16,429 nucleotides of DNA from DUOX01 sp050944015 (GCA_050944015.1 JBMNQG010000045.1:1-16429); one strand, 5' to 3'; positions 1 through 7,035 are shown, counted from the first letter of the stretch. Translations and numbers: made by a program. The notes: generated by a model not told the origin, from the letters alone.

Positions 1-499
1 CATCAAGATAAAGGCTCAATATATCAGCCTCAAATCGGGATAAAAACCGTGAATAGTTGAGAATCATTTCCTTAACGCTCTCTCTGGCCAGAACCTGCTC
101 CTCAGGGATACGCCGGAATACTTCCGGTAAGAATGCCGCATGGGTCCGAGCTTCATCTGAGAGGATTTCTTCCAATGACAAACCGTCATTGAGGAAAGTA
201 TGCTTCATTCGGGAGGCGTTCTTTATTGCGGTAAGAAGGCGCCGCTTAATACACAGCTCTGCAAAGGATTTAAATGATGTGCCCATCCCGTCGTCAAATT
301 CGCGAATGGCTGTAAGCAAACCAAGCATACCCTCCTGGGTAAGGTCTTCACTGTCGCCGCCTGCAAGAAAATAAGGTCTCGCGCAAATCTTTACAAGCCT
401 ACTATAGCGCATCGTGAGCTGTTCTTCCGCCAGCCTGTCTCCGCTGGCGGCCAGTTTCTGCAGGCAAATATCGTTAAGAGATGTATAATTTCCCATCAT
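1..499 (-). CDS. SigH (Spo0H)-like RNA polymerase sigma-70 family factor, 3' end beyond window
   Basis: My translation of the minus strand gives at least 166 residues starting MMGNYTSLND and running off the window edge. Sigma region 2 is clear: RYSRLVKICARPYF, then GGDSEDLTQEGMLGLLTAI, then TSFKSFAELCIKRRLLTAIK. This closely resembles B. subtilis SigH (IGADREDIVQEGMIGLYKSI and TSFKAFAELCITRQIITAIK). Region 4, which reads the -35 element, is only entered (ADILSLYLD) before the sequence stops. Family members are near 200-220 residues, so about a quarter is missing. In sporulating Firmicutes SigH directs transition-state and early sporulation genes. I cannot tell whether this is the orthologue or a paralogue, so no symbol is given. 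The start may be the ATG at 499 or 496, and the SD is weak. The gene has its own consensus promoter inside the end of glmM and lies in the same reading frame as glmM, separated by one TAG. Confidence 0.85.
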   Translation of the reverse strand, partial: MMGNYTSLNDICLQKLAASGDRLAEEQLTMRYSRLVKICARPYFLAGGDSEDLTQEGMLGLLTAIREFDDGMGTSFKSFAELCIKRRLLTAIKNASRMKHTFLNDGLSLEEILSDEARTHAAFLPEVFRRIPEEQVLARESVKEMILNYSRFLSRFEADILSLYLD

Positions 500-520
500 A
501 TTAAACAATTTTCCAGTTTG

Positions 521-1942
521 CTAAATTATAGCGGCAAAATTCGATAAAGTCAAGATATTCTTGTTAAAAATCTTTAAAGAATTATTTCCTCCCACGTAAT
601 AATTTATCATTTTTGACAAATTCTCCGAGCATTCGACTGCAATTTCCTCGTGCTGCGCCTCAACCATAACCCTTATCAGGGCTTCGGTTCCCGACGGACG
701 TACCAGGATTCTTCCCCGTCCGCCCAGTTTTGCCTCTTCTTTTGCAATCAGTTCCTTTAATCTTTCATCCGCCATAAGGGCATTTTTAACCTCGTTGCCT
801 CCCTTGACGGGCACGTTTTTCAGTATCTGGGGATAGGTGGGTATTTCACCTGCCAGTTCGGAAACTTTCATGCCGGACTGGGATATGACGCTCAGGAACT
901 TGACCGCCGTAAGCTGTCCGTCGCCGGTCGTGGAATCGTCCAGGAAAATGATGTGCCCGGACTGCTCACCACCCAGCTTGTAGCCGTATTCCAGCATTCT
1001 TTCGAGGACATACCTGTCCCCCACCGGCGTGCACTGGACGCTTATTCCACTCCTGGCCGTATATTCGTGGAAACCCAGATTGGACATGACGGTGGTCACA
1101 ATGCAGTCATGGGCCAGCTTGCCCTTGGCCTTCATGGCCACGCCGCAGATTGCCATAATCTTATCGCCGTCCACAATCTGGCCCTTTTCATCCACGGCTA
1201 TGCACCTGTCCGCGTCTCCGTCAAAGGCCAGACCAAGGTCAAAACCGCCGGCTTCAACAAGTTTGGCAAGCAGCTCCGGGTGGGTGGACCCGCATTTTTC
1301 ATTAATGTTTATCCCGTCCGGGTTGTCGTTTATGAATTCAAGCTCCAGGGGAAAACGGCTAAAAATGCTTTTAGCTGTCTTGCTGGCTGCACCGTTGGAG
1401 CAGTCTATCATGACGCGCAGCTTTTCAATGCTGCCCTCGGCGGCTCCGGCCACATGGTCTATGTACCTCTCCACACAGTCGCCGTTTTTCTTGACAACGC
1501 GCCCTATATCTCCATCAGTTTTGTGGATGAGGCGCTCCGGCGCGTCTATAAGCTCCTCAATTTTTCCCTCCAGTTCATCCGAGAGCTTAAACCCCTCGGA
1601 GTTGAATATTTTTATTCCGTTGTGCTCGTATGGGTTGTGGGAGGCGGAAATGACTATTCCAGCGTCGGCGCCCACATCCATGGTGATGAAGGCCACAGCG
1701 GGAGTGGGTACCACGCCCAGCAGCATAACGTCGGCCCCTGCGGAGCAAAGCCCCGCCACAAGGGCAGCCTCAAGCATGTCGCCAGAAATTCTCGTGTCCT
1801 TGCCTATGGTAAAGAACGGCCTCCTCCCCTTGTTTTCCGTCAGTACCATTGCGGCAGCCTGGCCCGCCCTAAAAGCGAGGTCGGCGTCCAGACCGTCGTT
1901 TACAACTCCCCTTATTCCATCAGTACCAAAATACTTGCCCAT
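521..1942 (-). CDS. glmM: Phosphoglucosamine mutase with a C-terminal tail
   Basis: GlmM converts glucosamine-6-phosphate to glucosamine-1-phosphate in the cytoplasm, feeding UDP-GlcNAc and peptidoglycan synthesis. The 473-residue product begins MGKYFGTDGIRG. It has the phosphoserine loop SASHNP (99-104, catalytic Ser101), the metal-binding DGDADR (241-246), the sugar-binding GEQSGH (325-330) and the phosphate-binding RPSGTE (415-420), in family order. The ATG at 1942 has a GGAGGGA SD four bases upstream. Family members usually end near 445-450 residues. Here about 23 extra residues (GGNNSLKIF...NFAAII) follow the last expected helix, and their codons contain the promoter of the next gene. 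The tail is hydrophobic and looks like read-out of regulatory DNA rather than a domain. The gene lies 60 bases after ruvB and is probably cotranscribed with ruvCAB. Confidence 0.96.
   Translation of the reverse strand: MGKYFGTDGIRGVVNDGLDADLAFRAGQAAAMVLTENKGRRPFFTIGKDTRISGDMLEAALVAGLCSAGADVMLLGVVPTPAVAFITMDVGADAGIVISASHNPYEHNGIKIFNSEGFKLSDELEGKIEELIDAPERLIHKTDGDIGRVVKKNGDCVERYIDHVAGAAEGSIEKLRVMIDCSNGAASKTAKSIFSRFPLELEFINDNPDGININEKCGSTHPELLAKLVEAGGFDLGLAFDGDADRCIAVDEKGQIVDGDKIMAICGVAMKAKGKLAHDCIVTTVMSNLGFHEYTARSGISVQCTPVGDRYVLERMLEYGYKLGGEQSGHIIFLDDSTTGDGQLTAVKFLSVISQSGMKVSELAGEIPTYPQILKNVPVKGGNEVKNALMADERLKELIAKEEAKLGGRGRILVRPSGTEALIRVMVEAQHEEIAVECSENLSKMINYYVGGNNSLKIFNKNILTLSNFAAII
525..553 (-). 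promoter_or_regulatory. Sigma-A type promoter for the SigH-like gene, inside the 3' end of glmM
   Basis: On the minus strand a -35 TTGACT (553-548) is followed by exactly 17 bases and a perfect -10 TATAAT (530-525). The predicted start is near 518, leaving a leader of about 20 bases before the sigma-factor ATG. The whole promoter sits within coding codons of glmM, and the glmM TAG stop begins two bases after the -10 box. Eleven of twelve hexamer bases match consensus at ideal spacing, so this is the best promoter in the minus-strand half. Confidence 0.8.
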
Positions 1943-2002
1943 ATATTCCCTCCATATTACTTGCCCGTATGAGAGGCAGTATCCCCCGGGCGGGATAAAA
2001 GA

Positions 2003-3040
2003 TTAAAGCTCCAGTTGCTGCTGTCCCAGATAATCCAAACCCAGATGCTCGTAAGCCCGGCGGGTAACGCAGCGGCCCCGGGGCGTCCTGGTCAGAAAGC
2101 CCTGCTGAATAAGGTAGGGCTCGTATACGTCCTCAATAGTAATTGCTTCTTCGTTCATAGTGGCGGCCAGAGTCTCCAGGCCAACAGGCCCGCCGTTATA
2201 GAATTCGATTATGCTCCGCAGCATGCTCCTGTCAAGTGCGTCAAGCCCCAAGCGGTCCACCTCCAGAGTGGTAAGGGCATAGTCGGCCACCTCGCGGGTA
2301 ATCACTCCATCCGCCCTCACCTGGGCAAAGTCACGCACCCTCCTCAGCAGGCGGTTGGCAATGCGGGGCGTGCCCCGGGAGCGGGATGCTATTTCCCTGG
2401 CCCCCTCCTCGTCAATCTGGATACCCAGTATGCCGGCGCTTCTGGCAACTATCTGCTGCAGCTCGTCTATGGTGTACAGCTCAAGGCGCAGGACGACGCC
2501 GAATCTGTCCCTCAAGGGCGCCGTAAGCTGCCCCGAGCGGGTTGTGGCCCCTATCAGGGTGAACTTAGGCAGGTCAATGCGGATGGAGTTTGCCGACGGG
2601 CCCTTGCCGATGATTATGTCGATGGCATAATCCTCCATTGCAGGATACAGGATTTCCTCCACCGCACGGTTAAGCCGGTGTATTTCATCTACAAACAATA
2701 TATCGTTTTCCTGCAGATTTGTGAGTAAAGCGGCCAAATCCCCGGCCTTTTCTATGGCGGGACCGCTGGTAATGCGCATATTTACGCCCATCTCGTTTGC
2801 AATGACGGCTGCCAGGGTCGTCTTGCCCAGGCCCGGAGGGCCGTGAAGCAGCACATGGTCAAGAGCTTCTCCCCGAAGCTTTGCCGCCTCTATGAACACT
2901 TTAAGGTTTTCCTTTACCTTTTCCTGGCCTATGTATTCGGATAATGAACGGGGGCGCAGAGAGCCCTCGGCGCTGTCCTCCGGCAACGCTCTGGACGTGG
3001 TAATGCTTTCCTCAGGTTTGCCGGAAAAGCTAATGCTCAA
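2003..3040 (-). CDS. ruvB: Holliday junction branch migration helicase subunit RuvB
   Basis: RuvB is the AAA+ motor that, with RuvA, drives Holliday junction branch migration in recombination and fork repair. Numbered from the start used here (345 residues), it has LRPRSLSEYIGQ (28-39), Walker A GPPGLGKT (67-74), Walker B DEIH (118-121), sensor 1 GATTRSG (164-170), the sensor 2 region RGTPRIANRLLRR (222-234) and the winged-helix GGPVGLETLA and RTPRGR. I place the start at the TTG at 3040 because an SD, AGAGGGGGG (3055-3047), lies six bases upstream. A longer reading from another TTG at 3064 would put that SD inside the coding sequence and has no SD of its own. The gap after ruvA is about 40 bases. 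All catalytic motifs are intact. Confidence 0.96.
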   Translation of the reverse strand: MSISFSGKPEESITTSRALPEDSAEGSLRPRSLSEYIGQEKVKENLKVFIEAAKLRGEALDHVLLHGPPGLGKTTLAAVIANEMGVNMRITSGPAIEKAGDLAALLTNLQENDILFVDEIHRLNRAVEEILYPAMEDYAIDIIIGKGPSANSIRIDLPKFTLIGATTRSGQLTAPLRDRFGVVLRLELYTIDELQQIVARSAGILGIQIDEEGAREIASRSRGTPRIANRLLRRVRDFAQVRADGVITREVADYALTTLEVDRLGLDALDRSMLRSIIEFYNGGPVGLETLAATMNEEAITIEDVYEPYLIQQGFLTRTPRGRCVTRRAYEHLGLDYLGQQQLEL

Positions 3041-3080
3041 AGGTATCCCCCCTCTAAAATGCAAAAATCAAAAAACTTCG

Positions 3081-3686
3081 CTATTTGACCATCTTCCGCA
3101 GCGCCTGGCGGATAATTTCCTCCAGGCTGCGGTTTTCCGTATCGATATCCTTCAGGGCAAACGCAATTTCGGAATTGTCATAGCCCAGCACCGCCAAAGC
3201 GGCAGCGGCATCCGACAGTTTGCCCCCGGAACGGGACACGGTGCCTGTCCCGGCGGCCGGCATGTTCAAAATGTTTCCGGTAATCTCTTTGGCAATCCGG
3301 TCTTTCAGCTCCAGAATCACCCTTTGGGCGGTCTTTTTGCCTATACCGTGCGCAACGGTAAGGGTCTTTTCGTTTCCCTCGATAATGGCCATTGCCAATG
3401 ACTCCGGGGTACCCAAAGACAGCAGGGAAAGACCCGCTTTAGGCCCCACGCCGGAGACGTTGATAAGCATTTCAAACAGGCGCTTTTCACTTAAACTGTA
3501 AAACCCGTATAAATCAAAACAGTCTTCCCTTATGTACAAATAGGTATAGAGCTTGGCTCTCTCCCCTATCTTCAAACGGGACAGGGTTGTGGTGGTGGTA
3601 TTAATCTTATATCCTACACCCGAACAGTCAAGAACCGCCACGTTTTCATCAAGATCGGTAACTGTCCCTTCTATATGGTAGAACAC
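3081..3686 (-). CDS. ruvA: Holliday junction DNA-binding subunit RuvA
   Basis: RuvA is the tetrameric scaffold that binds four-way junctions and loads RuvB rings. The 201-residue product opens with an OB-fold (MFYHIEGTVTDLDENVAVLD; GVGYKI). Two helix-hairpin-helix motifs follow: INVSGVGPKAGLSLLS (75-90) and VAHGIGKKTAQRVILELKDR (111-130). After a flexible linker rich in Gly, Ser and Ala comes domain III (about 157-201), which contacts RuvB. The start is a GTG at 3686 with SD GGAGGT (3700-3695) eight bases upstream. That SD lies inside ruvC, and the two genes overlap by 16 bases, so translation is probably coupled. Length and motifs are typical of the family. Confidence 0.96.
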   Translation of the reverse strand: MFYHIEGTVTDLDENVAVLDCSGVGYKINTTTTTLSRLKIGERAKLYTYLYIREDCFDLYGFYSLSEKRLFEMLINVSGVGPKAGLSLLSLGTPESLAMAIIEGNEKTLTVAHGIGKKTAQRVILELKDRIAKEITGNILNMPAAGTGTVSRSGGKLSDAAAALAVLGYDNSEIAFALKDIDTENRSLEEIIRQALRKMVK

Positions 3687-4186
3687 GTGCCGTTACCTCC
3701 TTTTAGGTTCAGCAGCGAGGTAGAGCTTCGGGCATGGCAAAGGGCAATGGCCAGGGCGTCGGCGACATCGTCCGGTTTCGGCGGCGTCTTCAGGCGCAGC
3801 ATGCGGCGAACCATGTCAATGACCTGATTTTTTTCTGCCCGCCCATAGCCTACCACAGCCTGCTTAACCTGAAGAGGCGTGTACTCGAAAATCGGCACGC
3901 CCGCCCTATACCCCGCCAGAAGGATAACTCCCCTGCCATGGGCGACGGAAATAGCGGTTGTGGTGTTGGTATTAAAAAAAATCTCTTCAACTGCCATGGC
4001 CTCGGGGCGGAAGGTGGAGATAAGCTCCTCAACGTCATCATAAATAAGCTGCAGCCTGTTGGATAGGCTTAGCCCAGCGGGAGTGTTTATAACACCGCAG
4101 GCAACCATGCTCTGTGTGTGCCCGTCCGACTCGATTACCCCAAAGCCAACCGTGGCAATCCCAGGGTCAACGCCCAATATGCGCAT
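3671..4186 (-). CDS. ruvC: Holliday junction resolvase RuvC
   Basis: RuvC is the endonuclease that cuts four-way junctions symmetrically after RuvAB migration. In the 171-residue product the four acidic residues of the RNase H-like active site are identifiable by alignment with E. coli RuvC (D7, E66, D138, D141): Asp7 in GVDPG, Glu67 in AVEEIFF, and Asp140 and Asp143 in KPDDVADALAIALCHA. The sequence GYGRAEKNQV (113-122) is also conserved. The ATG at 4186 follows an AGGAGAAGG SD. This is the first gene of ruvC-ruvA-ruvB-glmM. I see no GAAC-N4-GTTC LexA box upstream, so SOS control of this operon is not evident here. Confidence 0.96.
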   Translation of the reverse strand: MRILGVDPGIATVGFGVIESDGHTQSMVACGVINTPAGLSLSNRLQLIYDDVEELISTFRPEAMAVEEIFFNTNTTTAISVAHGRGVILLAGYRAGVPIFEYTPLQVKQAVVGYGRAEKNQVIDMVRRMLRLKTPPKPDDVADALAIALCHARSSTSLLNLKGGNGTCSTI

Positions 4187-4221
4187 ATCCTTCTCCTACA
4201 TAAGTTTTCAAATCATTCTAC

Positions 4222-4251
4222 AGTGTAACACACAACTGCAGCATAAATCAA
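4222..4251 (-). promoter_or_regulatory. Possible promoter for ruvC-ruvA-ruvB-glmM
   Basis: On the minus strand TTGATT (4251-4246) and TACACT (4227-4222) are separated by 18 bases. Each matches four of six consensus bases and both lie 35-65 bases before the ruvC start. The -35 falls inside one copy of the repeat at 4245-4291. This is the best candidate in the gap but is weak. Confidence 0.35.
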
Positions 4252-4291
4252 CTAAAAGCAAATAAGAGCAAATAAAATCAACTAAAAGCAA
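4245..4291. repeat. 17-bp direct repeat, two copies 30 bp apart, upstream of ruvC
   Basis: AAATCAACTAAAAGCAA occurs at 4245-4261 and again, identically, at 4275-4291, with a related sequence (AGAGCAAATA) between them. The period is 30 bp. The repeat lies between the terminator hairpin at 4311-4339 and the ruvC start and covers the weak -35 candidate, so it could be an operator, a short tandem duplication, or AT-rich drift. Confidence 0.7.
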
Positions 4292-4310
4292 TTAAATTTG
4301 TAACAGACCA

Positions 4311-4339
4311 AACCCCCGGTCCTTTCCGAACCGGGGGTT
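4311..4339 (-). terminator. Terminator hairpin after the YesL-like gene
   Basis: AACCCCCGGT (4311-4320) and ACCGGGGGTT (4330-4339) form a perfect 10-bp GC-rich stem with a 9-base loop. It begins 12 bases beyond the stop of the minus-strand YesL-like gene. On that strand the tail is TTTGGTCTGTT, only moderately T-rich. Position and stem strength favour a terminator for spoIIM-xerD-yesL. Confidence 0.72.
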
Positions 4340-4350
4340 AATTTGCGCGG

Positions 4351-5256
4351 CTATTTATTGCCGTCTTCCAACGAGCCTTCACTCTGCTCCTTCAGCTTTG
4401 CGGCTTTCTCCAGCTCAAGGGCGGGCACGATTATGTATTTTTTTACTATGGGATAGCAGACAAACACCGTTGCAAATCCGCACAGGGAATATGTGAAAAG
4501 CGGAAGTGCCGCCACAGTAACTAAAGGCAAAGTGAATAGTGTCAGGCACCATATGACTATGCACGAAATAGAAGTTAAGATATTGCGGCCGAACCCAAGC
4601 ACTGTAAAAAGCCAGGCGTTTTTTATGATGGCAAAAACGCTGAGCTCCACAGTCACCGCCATTATGTAAAAGTAGTGGCGCATGAACAAATATACCACCA
4701 GAAAAAATATGGACAGGTATTTCAGTATATATGCAATGACGATACCCGTCGTGATTTCAGATGTGTAGCCTACAAAAATGCTGTTCAGCAAAACGGTGAC
4801 CACAACAAAATCCAGAATTCCAAAAAACAATCCCTGCTTCAGATTTGACAGGGCCCGGGAAAAAACGTCCGACAGCCAGGCATGCTCCTCCCGGGCGAAA
4901 TTCCTGAATACGTACGTTACCCCCATCTTTACGGGGCCGTAAAGCAAAATGGATAAAATGAGGATGGGGATGTACAGCCTTTGCGGTATATAGGCCAATA
5001 CTGTGGCGTAAAAACCTATGCCGGGAATCATATCCGAAAAGTTTTCTCTCAATATCTCTCCCATATATCCGCTAAAAGCTAAGTAAAAGTAAAACAGTAT
5101 CGGCATTGTTACTATGAAATAAATGATGTTTATTGAGACATAACGCCAAAATTTGCGGAAAAACAGTTCCCAAAAGACGAAAAAACCATGTTTTTTGGGA
5201 AGATCCTTTGGGAGATCTGGCCTGTTCTTGTAGTTATACGGGCGAAAAATGCTCAT
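4351..5256 (-). CDS. YesL/DUF624-like polytopic membrane protein
   Basis: A 301-residue integral membrane protein with about five or six hydrophobic segments (roughly 38-62, 82-105, 141-165, 170-195, 205-235, 240-270), a charged cytosolic N-terminus (RPYNYKNRPDLPKDLPKK) and a charged C-terminus (LEKAAKLKEQSEGSLEDGNK). The order YGPVKMGVTYVFRNFAREEHAWLSDVF, then LSNLKQGLFFGI, resembles the DUF624 (YesL) family, which has a GP..AG..Y..RNF.R.E pattern and a following K.N..Q motif. The molecular function of that family is not established; many members sit beside carbohydrate ABC transporters, which this one does not. Here it is 22 bases after xerD, last in spoIIM-xerD-yesL. The ATG at 5256 has a GAGGT SD. 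Family assignment is moderately sure. Confidence 0.65.
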   Translation of the reverse strand: MSIFRPYNYKNRPDLPKDLPKKHGFFVFWELFFRKFWRYVSINIIYFIVTMPILFYFYLAFSGYMGEILRENFSDMIPGIGFYATVLAYIPQRLYIPILILSILLYGPVKMGVTYVFRNFAREEHAWLSDVFSRALSNLKQGLFFGILDFVVVTVLLNSIFVGYTSEITTGIVIAYILKYLSIFFLVVYLFMRHYFYIMAVTVELSVFAIIKNAWLFTVLGFGRNILTSISCIVIWCLTLFTLPLVTVAALPLFTYSLCGFATVFVCYPIVKKYIIVPALELEKAAKLKEQSEGSLEDGNK

Positions 5257-5278
5257 TTTTTACCTCATAGCAAGTTTA

Positions 5279-6169
5279 TCAAGCTCTGGGGTGGGCTTTA
5301 TTATATACATCCTTTAACTGCTTTTTCACCAGCTGGGAATAAATCTGGGTGGAAGAAATATCCGCATGGCCCAGCATTTCCTGTATGGAGCGCAGGTCAG
5401 CGCCGTTTTCCAGCAGGTGGGCGGCAAAGGAATGCCGAAGCGTATGGGGAGTTATGGTTTTTTCTATCCCCGCCTTTGCCTGATACGACTTGATAATCTT
5501 CCAGAACCCCTGACGGGACATGCGCTCACCGCTTACGTTGACGAAAAGGGATTTCTCATCGGGAGAAGAAATCATCTGAGGCCGGATGAACTCAATGTAT
5601 TCGGACAGCGCCCGAATAGCCGCGGGATAAAGGGGAATCGCGCGCTCCTTTCCCCTGCTGCGGCAGCGTATTATACCTGCCGAAAGATTCACGTCAGTGA
5701 CATCCAGAGATATAAGCTCGCTGACTCTAATGCCGGTGGCATACAGCAACTCAAGCATGGCCCGGTCGCGATAGCCCTTCATATCCACGCACTCCGGCTG
5801 TTCCAGCAAAAGCTCAACCTCTTTGCTTGTAAGTATTTGCGGCAGCTTCTGAGTGGCCTTGTCGGGAACAAGCTTGGTGCTTGGATTCCTTTTTATTATT
5901 CCTTCGCTGACTAAAAAGTTGTAAAAGTTCTTTATCGAGGCAATACTCCTGGAAACAGTGGCCACGGACTTACCGTTCCTTTTCAGCCAGCTAATGTAGG
6001 CTTCCAGCTCAGACTCGTCGACGTCCGCATAGCCGCTGTCAGTGTACTTCTCAAGATAGCTGCCCAGCTGCCTTATGTCTCTGAGATATGAACTGAGGGT
6101 GTTTTTTGAAGCTTTCTTCACGTTTGTTAAATAATTCTCGTATCTTTCATAACATACGGAATTCTGCAA
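5279..6169 (-). CDS. xerD: Site-specific tyrosine recombinase XerD
   Basis: XerD, with XerC, resolves chromosome dimers at dif during division. The 296-residue product has an N-terminal SAM-like core-binding domain (about 1-95) and a catalytic domain with the full set of active residues: Arg148 (TGIRVSEL), Lys174 (RGKERAIP), His242 and Arg245 (PHTLRHSFA), His268 (LGHADISST) and nucleophile Tyr277 (TQIYSQL). Length and spacing are those of Xer chromosomal recombinases rather than phage integrases. The start is a TTG at 6169, seven bases after an AAAGGGGG SD. It lies 49 bases after spoIIM. The spoIIM and xerD genes are also close together in B. subtilis, which supports the XerD rather than XerC name, though XerC cannot be excluded on motifs alone. 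Confidence 0.92.
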   Translation of the reverse strand: MQNSVCYERYENYLTNVKKASKNTLSSYLRDIRQLGSYLEKYTDSGYADVDESELEAYISWLKRNGKSVATVSRSIASIKNFYNFLVSEGIIKRNPSTKLVPDKATQKLPQILTSKEVELLLEQPECVDMKGYRDRAMLELLYATGIRVSELISLDVTDVNLSAGIIRCRSRGKERAIPLYPAAIRALSEYIEFIRPQMISSPDEKSLFVNVSGERMSRQGFWKIIKSYQAKAGIEKTITPHTLRHSFAAHLLENGADLRSIQEMLGHADISSTQIYSQLVKKQLKDVYNKAHPRA

Positions 6170-6218
6170 TTCAAAACCCCCTTTCCTGTTTTTCTGTCTG
6201 TTCCCACCAGGCAGCAGA

Positions 6219-6824
6219 CTATATTATCAGGCCCACAAGGGCCGGAATTAACAGCATTTCAACCAGAGAAATCAGTATCAGAAGAATCATGCAGGCAAAC
6301 CCGTGCCTGTAAATGGGCGTTCCCAGCCATGGCCTGTAATCGCCCATAGACATGGTGAGAAGCCTGCCCGAGGCAAAAAAAGCGTCAGTGGACAGAACAA
6401 AAAGACATGGAATCGATACAAGGGCCGGTATGCCAAGAATTACAAGGGACAAAAGCCACCCAGAGTCAGGATACACTGCAATTATGGCGGCGGTGGTGCA
6501 GCTCAGCAGGTAGGCCCGTAAAAACACTATGGCGGGTATTATGACTACGCCGAATACAGAACCGGCCATAAAAAGAACGCAAAGGTGAAATTTTGCACAA
6601 TCCCAAAAAACCTTAAAAAAACCTGCCGGCTGCTCCGGCGATTCGATATAAGACGCAACCAGTCCCGAAATGGAATCCCCCGAAATGTAGAGGCTTAAAA
6701 AGGCCCCTGCCACAGCGCCGGCCAGAAAGCAGGCGGAGATAAATATAAGAACGCTGTTTCCGCCCTCAGCCGCCGGCCCTCTTGCGGGCCTTTTCACCAG
6801 CCTTGAAAAAGAAAGTTTCTTCAT
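6219..6824 (-). CDS. spoIIM: Stage II sporulation protein M-like membrane protein
   Basis: SpoIIM belongs to the SpoIID-SpoIIM-SpoIIP complex that degrades septal peptidoglycan so the mother cell can engulf the forespore; it is the membrane anchor. The 201-residue product has a basic N-terminus (MKKLSFSRLVKRP) and hydrophobic segments at about 24-47, 80-118, 122-150 and 174-201. The FLAGAVAGAF segment after the first helix start and the FLRAYLL segment resemble SpoIIM. Identity is supported by length (near 200-215 in the family) and by xerD directly downstream, as in Bacillus. I start at the ATG at 6824, preceded by GGGGTGAT, which matches the 3' part of the SD consensus; a longer reading from 6908 would put promoter and leader sequence into the protein. 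The upstream promoter looks sigma-A-like; I could not find a convincing sigma-E box. Confidence 0.8.
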   Translation of the reverse strand: MKKLSFSRLVKRPARGPAAEGGNSVLIFISACFLAGAVAGAFLSLYISGDSISGLVASYIESPEQPAGFFKVFWDCAKFHLCVLFMAGSVFGVVIIPAIVFLRAYLLSCTTAAIIAVYPDSGWLLSLVILGIPALVSIPCLFVLSTDAFFASGRLLTMSMGDYRPWLGTPIYRHGFACMILLILISLVEMLLIPALVGLII

Positions 6825-6842
6825 TATTATCACCCCATACAG

Positions 6843-6887
6843 CCTATGTTGCATGAGGAGATAATAATACAATTTACATAACATAGG
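6843..6887 (-). promoter_or_regulatory. Leader hairpin of spoIIM with an anti-SD-like segment in its loop
   Basis: CCTATGTT (6887-6880 on the minus strand) and AACATAGG (6850-6843) are exact complements, giving an 8-bp stem with a 29-base loop. The stem starts almost at the predicted transcription start and ends about six bases before the SD-like GGGGTGAT. Its loop contains ATCTCCTC, which can pair with that SD at seven of eight positions, counting one G-U pair. It may regulate translation; no known riboswitch is recognised. Confidence 0.4.
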
Positions 6888-6896
6888 GGTGAGCAC

Positions 6897-6925
6897 AATA
6901 TAATACAAATTCCGCCAGTAATCAA
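6897..6925 (-). promoter_or_regulatory. Sigma-A type promoter of spoIIM-xerD-yesL
   Basis: On the minus strand TTGATT (6925-6920), a 17-base spacer and TATATT (6902-6897). The predicted start is near 6889-6890, giving a leader of about 65 bases to the spoIIM ATG. Nine of twelve hexamer bases match consensus at optimal spacing. Confidence 0.68.
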
Positions 6926-6968
6926 GTGATTTGATAAAAATTATTCATTTTTGTGAATTATGACGATA

Positions 6969-6995
6969 TATTATGTAAACAGTATTATGTAAACT
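6969..6995. repeat. Tandem TATTATGTAAAC repeats resembling the XerD arm of dif
   Basis: TATTATGTAAAC occurs at 6969-6980 and 6983-6994 with a 14-bp period, followed by a degenerate copy TAAGTAAAC (6995-7003). The second copy extends to TTATGTAAACT (6985-6995), identical as I recall it to the XerD-binding arm of B. subtilis dif. A further related element, TTATGTTAACT, is at 7100-7110, and TTATGTAAATT lies on the opposite strand near 6872-6882. No good XerC arm accompanies any of them. The rest of this 341-base gene-free interval (6825-7165) holds the spoIIM promoter, the leader hairpin and a terminator-like stem; the remainder is AT-rich with nothing recognisable. Confidence 0.6.
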
Positions 6996-7011
6996 AAGTA
7001 AACAAAGAATA

Positions 7012-7035
7012 CTGCGGCCCTTTGATGTGCCGCAG
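7012..7035 (-). terminator. Terminator-like hairpin after the TIGR04086-family gene
   Basis: CTGCGGC (7012-7018) and GCCGCAG (7029-7035) form a 7-bp GC-rich stem with a 10-base loop. On the minus strand it is followed by TATTCTTTGTTT. It lies about 130 bases beyond the stop of the minus-strand membrane-protein gene and before the spoIIM promoter. The opposite strand also has a T-rich tail, but no plus-strand gene precedes it. Confidence 0.55.

Noticed and set aside
499..523. Possible glmM-sigma factor fusion by readthrough of a single in-frame TAG
   Set aside because: The sigma gene has its own promoter and ATG, both domains are complete families on their own, and nothing in the window suggests TAG recoding.
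953..2006. Long open frames on the plus strand opposite glmM, with similar ones opposite ruvB, tgt and queA
   Set aside because: They lie antisense to unmistakable genes, have no recognisable domains and no good SD; they are shadows.
3041..3064. Longer RuvB N-terminus from an upstream TTG
   Set aside because: It would translate through the AGAGGGGGG SD and has no SD of its own; the TTG at 3040 fits better.
4187..4260. LexA operator controlling ruvCAB
   Set aside because: No GAAC-N4-GTTC or close variant is found upstream of ruvC.
6954..6995. A complete chromosomal dif site
   Set aside because: Only the XerD-type arm is present; the XerC arm matches poorly at either copy. Genes on both sides run in the same direction, so there is no strand switch expected of a terminus.
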